Shown here piece after piece: positions 11,719 through 21,905 of a stretch of 64,000 nucleotides of DNA; position 1 is the stretch's first letter, and each line of letters starts with the position of its first letter. The DNA is taken from assembly GCA_014904845.1 (NCBI GenBank), contig MU119366.1:49321-113320 (forward strand), written 5' to 3'. The position numbers were made by a program, and so were the translations under genes. The stretch is from Acephala macrosclerotiorum. Lineage: Eukaryota; Ascomycota; Leotiomycetes; Helotiales; Mollisiaceae. The notes below the pieces were generated by a model. It saw nothing but the letters and a program-made list of their open reading frames with translations, searched no databases and was not told the DNA's origin.

Positions 11719-12573
11719 CTAATTCCCGTCATCCTTCAGTCGTCCACAAAGGACAACATCTTCTCCCAACGGAATCCACTTCACATCCTTCAACCTCGCA
11801 GCTGGAATCGGTGTGAAGGTTTCACTGCTAATCTTCTTCTGCGGCATCACAGTTACCCCACCTTCCCCAAGCCACGTTGGTGCAATCGTGACAATGACCG
11901 AGCTCACAAATTCGTGTGCTCTTAAATCCGACAATATTGGGTTGATAACACCAGCCCCACCCTCAACCATGACGCTCATAAGTCCCTCCTCCTTCAACTG
12001 TTCAAAAACACTGGGCCAAGAGGCCGTTGGCTGCCCATCGACCAGCTCCACCGAGTTCGCAAAGATGAACTTCCCTCCCAGATCCTCCAGAGCTTTGATC
12101 CTGGCTTTTAATATCGGCCTTGCCTTTCCTGTCGTGATGATGAAAGGTGCCTTTCCCTTCCCCTGCGCAGCGAGCTTCAGTACTTTACAATTCCCATCCT
12201 CAATGTCCCACCTGGCATAAGGATCAACAACAATAGGTCTAGGCTGACCCTCAAGTCCCTCACCCCCATAGCCTCCTACACCCTCTAATCGACAGTTCAG
12301 GCTCGGGTTGTCAACTACGGCGGTATTGACACCGATCAAGATGGCGTCATGCCGTGAACGTAGGTAATGGGTCATGGCTTTTGATTGAGGACCTGACAGG
12401 GCTGTTTGAACACCAGGAGCGAGCGCGATTTGCGAATCTAGGGAGGTGGCGAAGGTGAGAGTGACGAATGGGAGAGCTGAGGAGGGGTTTAGGTTTTTAG
12501 GCGGCAGATGCGGTTCGAGGAGTGCTCGCTGGGACTCCGGGAATTGGAGGACGTCTCGAGATGAGGATGCCAT
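11719..12573 (-). CDS. RIB7: 2,5-diamino-6-ribosylamino-4(3H)-pyrimidinone 5'-phosphate reductase
   Basis: Single exon, 284 residues, close to the usual length of fungal Rib7. It belongs to the RibD C-terminal/dihydrofolate-reductase-like fold and catalyses the NADPH-dependent reduction of the ribosylamino side chain, the second step of fungal riboflavin (and so FMN/FAD) synthesis, in the cytosol. Visible family motifs: TLTFATSLDSQIA near residue 38 (substrate/NADPH region), the S-G-P-Q-S followed by M-T-H-Y-L-R-S-R-H-D-A-I-L-I-G-V segment (about 60-82), DNPSLNCR, and the glycine-rich MVEGGAGVI near residue 215 that binds the nucleotide. The ATG at 12573 sits at the start of the conserved region with a normal leader. 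No intron is needed. It is flanked by unrelated genes. Confidence 0.93.
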   Translation of the reverse strand: MASSSRDVLQFPESQRALLEPHLPPKNLNPSSALPFVTLTFATSLDSQIALAPGVQTALSGPQSKAMTHYLRSRHDAILIGVNTAVVDNPSLNCRLEGVGGYGGEGLEGQPRPIVVDPYARWDIEDGNCKVLKLAAQGKGKAPFIITTGKARPILKARIKALEDLGGKFIFANSVELVDGQPTASWPSVFEQLKEEGLMSVMVEGGAGVINPILSDLRAHEFVSSVIVTIAPTWLGEGGVTVMPQKKISSETFTPIPAARLKDVKWIPLGEDVVLCGRLKDDGN

Positions 12574-13560
12574 GTTGATACTGTTGATGTGCCCAGTATG
12601 TAGAGTCTCGAGGATAATTTCTTGCCTAAAGGACTTTACCTAGGTCCGACGCTGAAGATGAGCAACTGCTCGACCCGTTTGATGAAGTCCAAGGTTTGAG
12701 TTGAGAGGAAAATCTGTCGGGCGTTGCTTCGAGGTTCGGAGCTCTGAGAGGTCGGCAAAGGTGAACACTTTAGTATTGAACCCCCAAAGAGTCGAAAAGA
12801 AGAAATTTGAGAGGGTGAAGGGGGTTTGGAAGTTGAGTGAAATGTTGTGAAGTCGAGAGAGATGTTGTGATCCAAAGGGAATGGTAGTAGCCGAGGATGA
12901 CTAATTAGTGCGAGCTGCCCCACCACGCCCCTCCATTCGCCTGTGTTACGAGCCTGGGATCATAAGTCTGTGCTTTTCAGGCTGTTTTCAGGCTGCTTTT
13001 TCGCGAAGAACTTCAAAGTCCATGCCGTGACTTAAAAAGTATAAAACAACTACAAATTAAAATCTTTTAAGACTATAGTTTATTATTTGATAAAAGCTAA
13101 AGTATCTTTTTACAAATTAATTAAGTATATTTATATTTTGATTTAAAAGTCGATATTTAGTTTTAGCGTTTATTTGTTAGCGAAAGGCCCTAAAAGCCCT
13201 GAAAAGCACAGACTTATGATCCCAGGCTCGTTAAGGAACAAGGGCATGGAAAGTTAGTGGTAGAATGCCTGTAAGACGCTGGAGCTTTAGTGGTCAAATC
13301 TTAAACCAGCAGCCTTTGGCACGTTTATCTCATTATCTATTCTTCACATTTGCCATGGGTACCGAGAGTGCATCTCCTTTTGACCAAGTTAAAGAGACTT
13401 TCTTACCTATGTTTGAGAATCTACCTTCGGAGACATCAGAATGTGAGAAGATGTCTTGGTAGGCAGCATTTCACACACACTGGTAGAAGAAGGGAATTTC
13501 AACACCTCTTTTGAGTTCAATCAAGATCCCACACATTTGCAGAACAGTCTGTCCCCTTGA
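12574..13560. other. Intergenic, containing a MITE
   Basis: The interval between RIB7 and the dehalogenase gene is occupied in part by the inverted-repeat element at 12949-13230. Small open frames at 12636-12926 (minus) and 13265-13462 (plus) have no motifs and are not called. Confidence 0.5.
12946..13233. mobile_element. MITE with ~33-bp inverted ends and TTA target duplication
   Basis: The left end at 12949 (CGAGCCTGGGATCATAAGTC and on) is matched base for base over about 33 bp by the reverse complement of the right end finishing at 13230. Both ends are flanked by TTA (12946-12948 and 13231-13233). The 282-bp element has an AT-rich core (about 13030-13170) with no open frame. A 3-bp TTA/TAA duplication is typical of PIF/Harbinger-type elements, so this looks like a non-autonomous member; the superfamily is inferred from the duplication only. 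Confidence 0.82.
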
Positions 13561-14340
13561 TCAAGCATCTCCAAAAGCCTTCTTCACAGCCGCAGCCAAA
13601 TCCCCCAAAGTATCAACCGCCTCCGCCAAGTCCACCTGCCCCTCATAATCCTTCAACTTCCCACCCATCAATGTCTCATCTCCCGCCCTCCGAATCCAAA
13701 CACTTGGCTGCAATCCCACCTTCTTGGCCGGAATATGATCATGATACAAACTCTGCGCAACCTTCAAAATTTCCTCCTTCTTTGTCCCAAACTCCTCTCC
13801 CGCATGCTTAATCAAGTACTCAAAATTCTTCAAATCAGGCTTATAACTCCCAACATCTTCGGCTGTATAAATAGCATCAAACTTTACACCCTTTAAGGGC
13901 CCTGCATTCGTCTCATTGAACGAAGACCGCGAGACGTTGGAAAGAACAATGAGCTTGTAATACTTGGCAAGCTCTTGCATAGCAGCAACCGTATCAGGGA
14001 AAGCAGGCCATTTCCCGATCGTGGAACCGAATTCTTCGGCTTCAGTTTCTGAGAATGGGATGGAGAGTTTTGTTGCGAGACGGCGGTAGACTTCTGCGAG
14101 GACTTTGGGGTAGGTAAGAGCGGGGGATTCGATTTGGATAGCTTTCTCGAGGTTGGTGTATTCTGTGAGGAGGAAGACGCGGTTTTCTCTTTCGGTGTTG
14201 TTTGATGGATGGTGAGGGGAAGAGGTGGGAAGTTTGGAGGCAAGTGGGAGGAGGGCTGTGAAGATGCCGGATTCCCAGTCGATGAGAGTTCCGTAGATGT
14301 CGAAGCTGAGGACTTTGAAGTCCTTGGGATTGAAAACCAT
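13561..14340 (-). CDS. Haloacid dehalogenase type II-like hydrolase
   Basis: Single-exon protein of 259 residues in the HAD superfamily, most like (S)-2-haloacid dehalogenase type II. Motif I is FDIYGTLIDW with the nucleophile Asp14; motif II is VLSNVSR (serine); motif III is the lysine in GSYKPDLKNF; and the type II hallmark VAQSLYHDHIPAKKVGL follows. The family hydrolyses the C-halogen bond of 2-haloalkanoic acids through an aspartyl-ester intermediate, but many fungal members have unknown natural substrates. No signal peptide, so it is cytosolic. The ATG at 14340 is 13 codons before motif I, as usual. Neighbours give no pathway hint. Confidence 0.9.
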   Translation of the reverse strand: MVFNPKDFKVLSFDIYGTLIDWESGIFTALLPLASKLPTSSPHHPSNNTERENRVFLLTEYTNLEKAIQIESPALTYPKVLAEVYRRLATKLSIPFSETEAEEFGSTIGKWPAFPDTVAAMQELAKYYKLIVLSNVSRSSFNETNAGPLKGVKFDAIYTAEDVGSYKPDLKNFEYLIKHAGEEFGTKKEEILKVAQSLYHDHIPAKKVGLQPSVWIRRAGDETLMGGKLKDYEGQVDLAEAVDTLGDLAAAVKKAFGDA

Positions 14341-14782
14341 AATGCAAGATGTTTGAATATCGGATTAAGAGTTGGAATTGGCCCTTCTTTTGTATGTACT
14401 GTGGAGATGCCAGAACGTTCTTGCCAACGGAAAGGCGTGAAGTCTCGGTTATCACGTGATTATGACAAGCTTCAAATGTGGATACGCTAGTGCCATTGTC
14501 AATTTAAAGAATCTAATCGATTTGAAAAGAATACTAATTGTTGAGTCTTGCCGTTGAGGCCATACACGCCCGAGGAGGTTCTTCAATCGTCAACGACGCC
14601 GTTTTGCCAGACCTCGCTTGACATCGGCTTACCAACGTTCGCACTTGCTGCTGTCGAGTCAAATATGAACAATCATGCAATCTTCGTTCACTGGGCCGCG
14701 AGTCAATTGGAAAATAAGGATTGTATCCGGTTGGTGAAAGGCGTCCTTGTTCTGTAACGTACGATGCCATCGGCACGACTTC
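14341..14782. other. Intergenic; no gene seen
   Basis: A short spacer between the dehalogenase start and the dehydrogenase stop. The overlapping open frames have no motifs. Confidence 0.5.
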
Positions 14783-15632
14783 TCACCACTGACTGATCCC
14801 ACCATCCTTAACAACAATCTTCCCCACATCAGCATCCCTCTCCCCCTCCACCACCCTCCTCAAAATATCACCCCCAGCACTTGGATGACTCGCACCCATC
14901 GCGACCGCCATCTCCGGCACACCCCCCAAATTCGTAGCCAAGAACCCCGGTCCAACAGCCCAAACCTTAACCCCATCCGCCTTCAACTTATAATTCCAAT
15001 CAACCATCAACATGTTCAACGCCGTCTTGCTACAACGATAACCAATGGTCTCAAAATCGATCTTTTTGGGCCATCCGGCTGGTTGAGGTGGGGTGGGGAA
15101 GAACTTCTGGCTTGCTTGGGTGATGTTGGAGAGACCGGTTACGAAGATCAGGCGCGGGTCTGAGGATTTGAGGAGGAGGGGCATGAATGTCCAAGTCATT
15201 ACGTTGGTGCCGGCGACATTCACGTCGTAGGATTTGGCGAAGCATTCGCGGAGCGAGACTTTGCTGGCGAGGAATTCGATGTCGAATGTAGCGCCTGGGA
15301 GACGTTAGTTCTGATGAAATTCATGGGGCGAAGAGAGGGTACATACCAGCATTGTTGATCAGAGCATCGAGATATCCAGGATTTTTCCTGACTTGCTCGA
15401 AAGCCTTCTCGATTGAATCGTCACTGGTGAGATCGACTTGGAGTGGTTCAACGGTGTTCGTCAAGTCAGGACATTCTTTGTGCAATCTATCGATGGCACC
15501 ATTGGCTTTTTCTAAAGACCGAGCGCATAGGAAAACATGGTAGGGCTTCTGGGATCGCAAAAGAGCTTTCACAGCCTCGTAGCCGATACCACTGTTGGCG
15601 CCAGTGACTAGAGCAATCTTTCTAGCTGCCAT
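14783..15632 (-). CDS. Short-chain dehydrogenase/reductase
   Basis: Two exons on the minus strand, 15632-15347 and 15294-14783, joined over a 52-nt intron with a GTATGT donor and CAG acceptor; 265 residues, usual for a classical SDR. The Rossmann dinucleotide motif TGANSGIGY is at residues 10-18, the NNAG motif at 93-96 (its glycine codon is split by the intron) and the active site Y-R-C-S-K at 181-185, followed by G-P-G-F-L-A-T-N. Such enzymes oxidise or reduce alcohol/carbonyl groups with NAD(P)(H); the arginine cluster after the first strand hints at NADP preference, which is inference. It most resembles carbonyl-reductase-like fungal SDRs. There is no signal peptide and no evident gene-cluster partner, so the substrate is unknown. 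Confidence 0.92.
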
Positions 15633-16520
15633 TGCTGTCGATTTCTTTCAATTGACCGAGGGGTTCAAGATATGGATGCCTGTAAGTAGAGTAAGTTAAG
15701 CTGCCTGTGTAGAACTTGAACATCCCGCGAGCGATGGTCGCTTTATATCTCGTTCGTACCACCAGAAATCCCATGCCGGACATTTCCAGAGCTCTGAATG
15801 TCCTAGAGCTTCATGGTGATAATGTGCGTAACGACGAGAATGCCCCACTTGATGCTGTGCTCGACCAATGAGGAACCACGAAGAATCGGACTCCGAGTGG
15901 AAAAGGTCGGAATTAAGCTTACTATCTCCCATTTCTGCCATACCGAAAAGGGTTCGCAGCTGGTCGAGAGCAGGCTTGACCGCCTCCTCTTTAGGTTAGA
16001 TCCTTCTTCCCCATACCCGAGGAAGTCAGTGACCTTGTGACATTAATGAAACGGACTTTGTGAAGATGGAAAGTAAGAAGCAAGGGCGGAATAAAATAAA
16101 ACATGTCTAGAGTGTCTGAGCCGAAGATGAACGAAATCAGAAGGGCAAAGAGCAGTCGCAGTCACGTGCCACACGTGCAAGAACCCTCAACATCTGAAGC
16201 ATAATATGAAGGCGAGATGACTGATCCCTGACACCTGATGAAAGACATTTCCTACCGATGCACGATGGGCCAGCTCCTTTAGAGTAGTGACAAAACCTGC
16301 CAGGGAAGTTCAGCGAGATAATAAGGCATAACCGGAACGCAAAATCTTCGCAGATTCACTACCCTGAGGATCTGCCGTTCTGCGGCGTCCGGATTGAAGT
16401 CTTCGAGGTATCTTGAAGCGACGGTGATCACCACATTTGTTGCACAGATGACTTCCCTGGTGTATGATAGGACAAAGATCGAGTAATATTCTTCAGAGAC
16501 TCATCGTATCAATTCTTGAT
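15633..16520. other. Intergenic; no gene seen
   Basis: Upstream region of the dehydrogenase and 3' flank of the decayed 2EXR gene. Open frames at 15696-15941 and 15813-16040 overlap each other on opposite strands and show no motifs. Confidence 0.5.
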
Positions 16521-17664
16521 TTATGCGTCGCCCTCTTCAATATCAACTAGCGCCAAGTCGACATCGCTGCTGTCCGATGCGTTCTCTTCATCGCCTTCAG
16601 AGGTGCTATCGCCATCGTCGGATGGGCTGTCGCTCTCATCTTGATCAAGAAGCTCCGCAGGTCTCATCCAGTCGGGCCATCTTCCGCATTCGGGTATTTC
16701 TACACCTGGTGTGAGAGAGCAGCCATCACAATAACACACGGCGAAACATATCCTTCGTAGTTTTCCTCCCTCTGGAACCGCTTATCCACATTGGCTGCAA
16801 TATATTCCACGCACGACACGATCCTATCATCGATCATTCTGTAAGGTCCTGTAGACATGTTGTTAAATGCCTACTTTGGCGCGAAGTCTCCCCAATCGTC
16901 CTCATGTGGTCTGAAATCCTTATCTTCAATCTTCCACATACACTCAATCTTGAATTAGTCATCGATTAGATCCAATAGTAGCTTCAAGTTAGGAAAGAAG
17001 TGACGGATGAAGCATTCGTAGTCGTCGTGGCTTTTGTCAAGCCGTCACGGCTGATGGCAACAGCCTGAGTATGCTCGAAAATGTCAGGGCTCATGTGCCA
17101 CTTGTTGCTCTCATCTGCTGGATCTTCCCAGTGCTCTTGAGGTTTCCATCGCGAGATACTGCCTTAGCTGTTGTGCGCAAAACCCTTTCCCTCCCGACTG
17201 AAATCGAGCCTTTTCAGGTATAGAATGTCCCAATCGACTAGCAACCATTCCGGCCCCGCGATGCTTGTAGTACTATCCTTAAAACTTTCGTAGTTTTTGT
17301 GTGCTTTCAGCGCTTCTTGGCGAGATTCTCTGCACATTGCCAAAAGAGGAGGGGTTTTATTCTTGTACCGCCAACGTCGGTCAAATTATGTTCGTGTACT
17401 GTTGGGAAAGAATGGATCGCGAGGTAGCGTCTTTTCGACTCAAATAACCCGGACAGACACTACATGATATCATATTTGTGTCCGAATTTCGGGGAAAAGG
17501 GTTGGGAAGAGAGTGAAGGATTTGGTATCGGCTAGCTCTCCGCGACGTGAAGCAATTAAGGCGTTTCGAATGAGCTTTGCTGGGACAGGCCGCGCCACTG
17601 GAGGAGCGTAATCATTCATAGTAGGAGAGCCTACATTAGGAGAGGATACCATCGGTGGTTCCAT
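16521..17664 (-). pseudogene. Decayed 2EXR-domain protein gene
   Basis: The minus strand starts with an ATG at 17664 and reads into FTLFPTLFPEIRTQI, the opening of the fungal 2EXR domain (normally ...EIR..IW). The next codon is TGA where W is expected. The same frame then continues through TGA, TAA and another TAA while still encoding family-like sequence: PPLLAMCRESRQEAL, WDILYL, RWKPQEHWEDP. After AISRDGLTK the coding sense moves to another frame (Y-E-C-F-I-R-H-F-F-P-N-L), has two more stops, and moves again into an acidic tail rich in D, E and S ending at 16521. At least six stops and two frame changes make it a dead gene. 2EXR proteins are abundant in filamentous fungi and of unknown function. 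Three of the first four stops fit single transitions (CAA to TAA, TGG to TGA). Confidence 0.75.
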
Positions 17665-17913
17665 GGTGGTTGTCGTTGTGTTGGGAGTTTTGATGGGAGG
17701 CCATTCTTCCGAGTAAACGCGTCGACGCGGCGGAAAATCCCCAGAGTTACGGGAGCGCTAATGGAAGCGAGCATGTGATACCACAACGTCTTTGTCTTGG
17801 AATTTGTTTCCTATCCCTTGCTACCTTTTACGACCTCTAACTCTATTTTCCTCTGATTAGAGAACTCGTCACATTCTCTTCCTTATATCTCACTTCGTCG
17901 GATCGTTTCCGAT
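17665..17913. other. Short spacer between divergent genes
   Basis: 249 bp between the start of the dead 2EXR gene and the start of the RRM gene. A pyrimidine-rich stretch at about 17800-17900 (TACCTTTTACGACC, CCTTATATCTCACTTCG) is the probable leader of the RRM gene. Confidence 0.45.
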
Positions 17914-19159
17914 ATGGACTCAGGCAATTGGCGTGTCAAGCGCGAATTATCTGACGCAACTCCCTCCTGGCCATCATCTAGACCTAGAGAACAAAACTCC
18001 CGAGGCACACAGAGAGACCGGAATCCAATTGGTAGATGGGGAAATGACTGTCTTCAACAACGGTATAGTCCCAGCTCGCTCCGTAATCCCAAGCAGGAGG
18101 AGGAACGTGATGGGCTCCGAAAGCCGGTTAACGACGTAAAGGTAGGACTCTTCCTCAGCTTTGGGTTTCCTATTCTAAATCGCCATACAGACGGCATTGT
18201 CTATCGAGGAAGGTCGGCGAGTCTACGTTGGAAATCTTCCATACGAAGCCACTACGAAAGACATCGAGTCATTGTTCAAGGATGTTGCTGAAGGTATCGA
18301 AGCTATCAACATCTCTGTGGATCCAATGACAGGCCGGAATCCCTCATATTGCTTCGTCGACTTCATTAGCAGCGACCTAGCAAATCGAGTCATGAAGGAG
18401 TACAATTCTCAAATTTTCATGGGACGTCCACTCAAGGTGAAGCCAGGTGTGAAGTCAGGGACAGGCACTGGCCGCTTTGACGTTCGACCTCGGCATATCC
18501 AGAACCGTCCTGAGACCAACCAGGAAAAGAACGATGCCTTCTCCTTCGATCGCTGGCGCCGCCTGGAACAACCAGAAGATATCAGCAAGGCTGGGCAAGA
18601 AGGACGACGTGTGTATGTGGGAGGATTGCCAAGATTCGACAGTCAAGCAGATGCCAATGTTCAACTTCGCGAACTATTCAGCGGCTTTGATGTGCAAATC
18701 ATCAGCAAGATGATCTCGGCCTCGGAGGAGAAGAGATATCACCAAGGACATCACAACTATTGCTTCATCGACCTTGCTTCAGAAGATGAAGCGCAGCGCG
18801 CCATTACCGAATTGGATGGAAAGGATAAGTGGGGCGGGAATATCAAAGTATCCATCTCTACTGGGACGTCGAGGAAGCTCGCTGAGAGACGGAGGCTGTT
18901 TGTCAGCGGTTTGCCCGAGTTTCCAAGCCCTCAAGCGACCGAAGATAGCATTCGAGAGCTCTTCAAAGGATATGAAGTCTCCACGATTAGCAAGTTATGT
19001 CTACCTCGGGACCTGAGCGAAGGGAGCGATGGGCACTGCTTTTGCTTCGTCGAATTGTCAAATTCGGAGGAATCGGACAGAGCCATGGCCGAGCTTGACT
19101 GGAAAGAGATTTGGGGAGGGAAGGTAAGAGTCAAGCCTGCGACAAACAGCCGCCGATGA
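17914..19159 (+). CDS. Three-RRM RNA-binding protein
   Basis: Two exons, 17914-18141 and 18191-19159, joined in phase 0; a GTAAAG donor at 18136 is an in-frame alternative to GTAGGA at 18142. The product is about 398 residues. After a ~76-residue polar, arginine-rich N-terminus come three RNA recognition motifs at about 85-160, 215-300 and 308-395. Each has RNP2 (RRVYVGNLP, RRVYVGGLP, RRLFVSGLP) and an RNP1-like strand (SYCFVDF, NYCFIDL, CFCFVEL). RNP1 lacks the usual leading K/R-G-[FY]-G-F glycine in all three. RRM proteins bind single-stranded RNA; here a role in mRNA processing or translation is likely but not determinable. Repeats two and three are more similar to each other (both have a W-G-G-[NK]-[IV]-[KR]-V end), suggesting an internal duplication. 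Confidence 0.87.
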
Positions 19160-20752
19160 GGTCGATGTCATTAAGTTATGCAAGGAATCCCAATAGACCG
19201 AGGAGATTGGACACACCCTTCATTGTGGTACTGCTCTGGCTACTAACTAGCTACCATCAAATGAACCCTTGACCACCAGCCTCGGCTTTGTGCCCTATTA
19301 CGTATCGCATGATAATTTGTCAGATGACTTAGGGAAAACAACAGGCCACACCATTTCCACGCTCCGAAGGATACACGAGTCAACCTCTCTCAGCACGCAT
19401 TAACTCCGACGAAGCCTCAATCGCTCCAGTCACGAATTCCTCCATCCTTGGTGGCAGATGTCCAGGAGGCGATCTTGCAGCCATAGCCTTCACGCCCTTA
19501 AACTCCACCATGCTAGGCTTGCGCTTTGCGCTTCGCAATATAAGACTCACCCGCGAGACCCAAAGTTGATCTGGGATGTCATTTCTTCTTTGATGAGGAT
19601 TATAATCGGTTCCAGGTCGGCCGCCATATTCAACTTGTGCAGTGCGCGGGTGTTCTATGCGGTCGTTGAATTTTTTTTGGTCTTGGGAATATGTGGACAT
19701 ATCCTGCGTCGAAATCAGAACGCAAGCAAAGGAAAGCGGTGAGGTGGTTCATATAACTCGAGTCTCGTCCCCGACGTTAGACGAAGGTTTCATTCTTTCC
19801 ATCTCAACGCCAGTCATTGTGAACCGTTTTTCGTTGTGGAATTTATACTCTAAGCACGTGCTCAACGTCGCATAAGTAAATTTAGAACACCTGCCCGAGT
19901 TTCATCTAAAGAGCCAGTGTGCTCTTGGCACGTGAGTGCATTCTTGACCATTCTCAGCTCACAAGCGTTTATTCACCAAGCGAGAACAAATGGCATGCCT
20001 CATACGACTTATGTCTTGAAATCAGAGGAAATTTATTGTGGCAGAGGTCTATTGCATATATAATTCTTCAGCGTTGCTTACTAATCCATTCTTACTTGGA
20101 CATGATTCCTTCACTTCCTTTCATTGGTGACATCGAAGCCAGGACTTTTCATTTCATCATTCTCGAAGTTTGTGGCCGTCAGCCGAACAATTATTTGATC
20201 ATCGTAGGCTACCATCATGGGCCATTAGTACACATTAATGTTCACCGTTCAAGTCAGACCTGCAACACATTGGATTTTGTTTACTGAACTTCCAGGCAAC
20301 AGGCTCATAAGCAATCTCCACCTAATACTTCGTGAATTAATGAAACATCTGACGTGAGAGCTACACGGTAATCACGGCTGATAATGTCGGCCGTCAGTCT
20401 CCATTGCCCCAGCCAAGTGTGCATGTAAGATCCTGTTGTGTATCACGAAAGGCTTTCGGTATTATCAATTTATTCAGCTCTCATCAGTGAAGCATGCCTG
20501 AAGTGCGATTCGAGTACACTGTATGGAGGATTATGTAAGACTGTGGCTGCATGAAGATGCGGGTTCGGCTGCAGCTGACCATTGTCTCTCATAAGGCAAT
20601 GCTTGGCAAAGGCTTTCTCATCACCACGTTTTATCATATATTGAGTCCATGTCAAGCTTTGATTTTCTCCACTTCCATACAGAACTTCGAGCATTACAAG
20701 AATTTGAACACTCGGCACCAGCAAATCAATTCAAGTAATCCGCCTAGCAATC
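19160..20752. other. Intergenic, 1.6 kb
   Basis: Contains one weak minus-strand candidate (19380-19700, listed separately). A plus-strand frame at 19919-20287 lacks an ATG start and any motif. The last ~250 bp should hold the promoter and leader of the GH16 gene. Confidence 0.45.
19380..19700 (-). CDS. Weak candidate hypothetical protein (106 aa)
   Basis: An ATG-initiated frame of 106 codons. The product is hydrophilic and basic (R-S-A-K-R-K-P, P-P-G-H-L-P-P-R-M), with no domain, signal peptide or membrane segment that I recognise. Codon use is unremarkable and there is no spliced extension I can defend. It is listed because it is one of the longer clean frames in this spacer, but it may be chance. 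Confidence 0.25.
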   Translation of the reverse strand: MSTYSQDQKKFNDRIEHPRTAQVEYGGRPGTDYNPHQRRNDIPDQLWVSRVSLILRSAKRKPSMVEFKGVKAMAARSPPGHLPPRMEEFVTGAIEASSELMRAERG

Positions 20753-21565
20753 ATGACTCCACCTCCAGCAGAACCGGGCTACACGATGGTCTGGCACGAC
20801 GGCTTCACTGGTGCAGAAGGTACCCTACCCAACCAGAGTTCCAACTACTGGACCATTGTCAACGCAGGTCCCAACACCGGCAATAGCGAAGTCCAAACCT
20901 ACACCTCAAACACGAACAATGTCTCCCTCAGCGGATCAGGTATCCTTCAAATCATGCCTCAGAAAGACGGAAATGGTCACTGGACATCCGCTCGCCTTGA
21001 AGGAAAGTCGGCATTTTCCTGCCCAGCCGGTCACAGAATGCTCCTCCAAGCGGAGATCCGCACAGGCACTTTCCCATATAACAGCCAAGCAGGCATTTGG
21101 CCTGCATTCTGGGCTCTGGGAAAGAGCATCCATAGTGGGGTCCCTTGGCCTGAGTGTGGCGAGTGGGATATCCTCGAGAACGCGCATGGAGTAGACTACA
21201 CTCTCGCATCTCTGCATTACGGCCCTCACGGTGGCGGAGAGCTCTCTCAAGGAGGCCAAAAGACGACTTTCGTAGTGGAAGAGTTCCACACTTTCGCCAT
21301 CAAAGTCAATCGAAGCTCCAGTGATTGGAGGCAGGAAAGCTTGCAGTGGTATGTTGACGGGAAGAATTTCTGCACTGTGACGGGGGCGCAGGTCAATGAC
21401 CCAGTGCTTTGGGGGAATGTTGCACATAAAGCGTTCTTTCCCATTTTGAATGTTGCTGTTGGAAGCAACTTCCCGAATGATGGTGGTCAGCCGAATGGAA
21501 GCACTGTCAGTGGATTGGGTAGTGGAATGCAGGTCAAGTATGTAGCTTTTTACAAGTCAGACTAA
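20753..21565 (+). CDS. GH16 family beta-glucanase-like protein
   Basis: Single exon, 270 residues. It matches glycoside hydrolase family 16 throughout: an N-terminal GYTMVWHDGFTG strand, S-E-V-Q-T-Y-T, T-S-A-R-L-E-G-K, and QAGIWPAFWALG just before the catalytic signature E-W-D-I-L-E at residues 137-142 (family pattern E-x-D-x-x-E, nucleophile E137 and acid/base E142). The position after the first glutamate is W, where I or L is usual. GH16 enzymes cleave beta-1,3 or beta-1,3-1,4 glucans in fungal or plant walls. No signal peptide is visible: the ATG at 20753 starts M-T-P-P-P-A-E, so either the protein is intracellular or a 5' exon encoding a signal is missed. No such exon was convincing upstream. 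Confidence 0.88.
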   Translation: MTPPPAEPGYTMVWHDGFTGAEGTLPNQSSNYWTIVNAGPNTGNSEVQTYTSNTNNVSLSGSGILQIMPQKDGNGHWTSARLEGKSAFSCPAGHRMLLQAEIRTGTFPYNSQAGIWPAFWALGKSIHSGVPWPECGEWDILENAHGVDYTLASLHYGPHGGGELSQGGQKTTFVVEEFHTFAIKVNRSSSDWRQESLQWYVDGKNFCTVTGAQVNDPVLWGNVAHKAFFPILNVAVGSNFPNDGGQPNGSTVSGLGSGMQVKYVAFYKSD

Positions 21566-21905
21566 GACTTCAAGGGGACCAGGAAGGTATGAGTGGATGG
21601 CCAGCATATGATTAGGGGTATAGTACAGAACAAGAACAAGTAAAGGTCAATGTGGCTGCTGGAGTGTTCTCATTCTTGACTCTTTCAACATGCTGTAAAC
21701 ACTCGCAAGATCCTGCCTGATTTACCCCTCGTAGTTCCCTTTCTCTTTTCTCTCCCATGCTCTTGCCTTCCCTACCTTCATAATCTAGCAACCATCTCCT
21801 CCCTTCAACACTGCCGAGTTCCTTCCCCACCCGGCCTCGCCGCCTCAAACGCAGCAGCAGCAAGCCCACCAAACGGACAATACACAGCCTCATGATCATT
21901 ACTAC
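21566..21905. other. Intergenic; no gene seen
   Basis: The 3' flank of the GH16 gene and of the convergent small paralogue. The minus-strand frame 21612-21899 shows no motif. Confidence 0.5.

Noticed and set aside
13265..13462. 65-codon plus-strand frame beside the MITE
   Set aside because: No recognisable motif or splice extension; it may be chance.
19919..20287. 122-codon plus-strand frame
   Set aside because: It begins at a non-ATG codon, has no motif and shows no start context.
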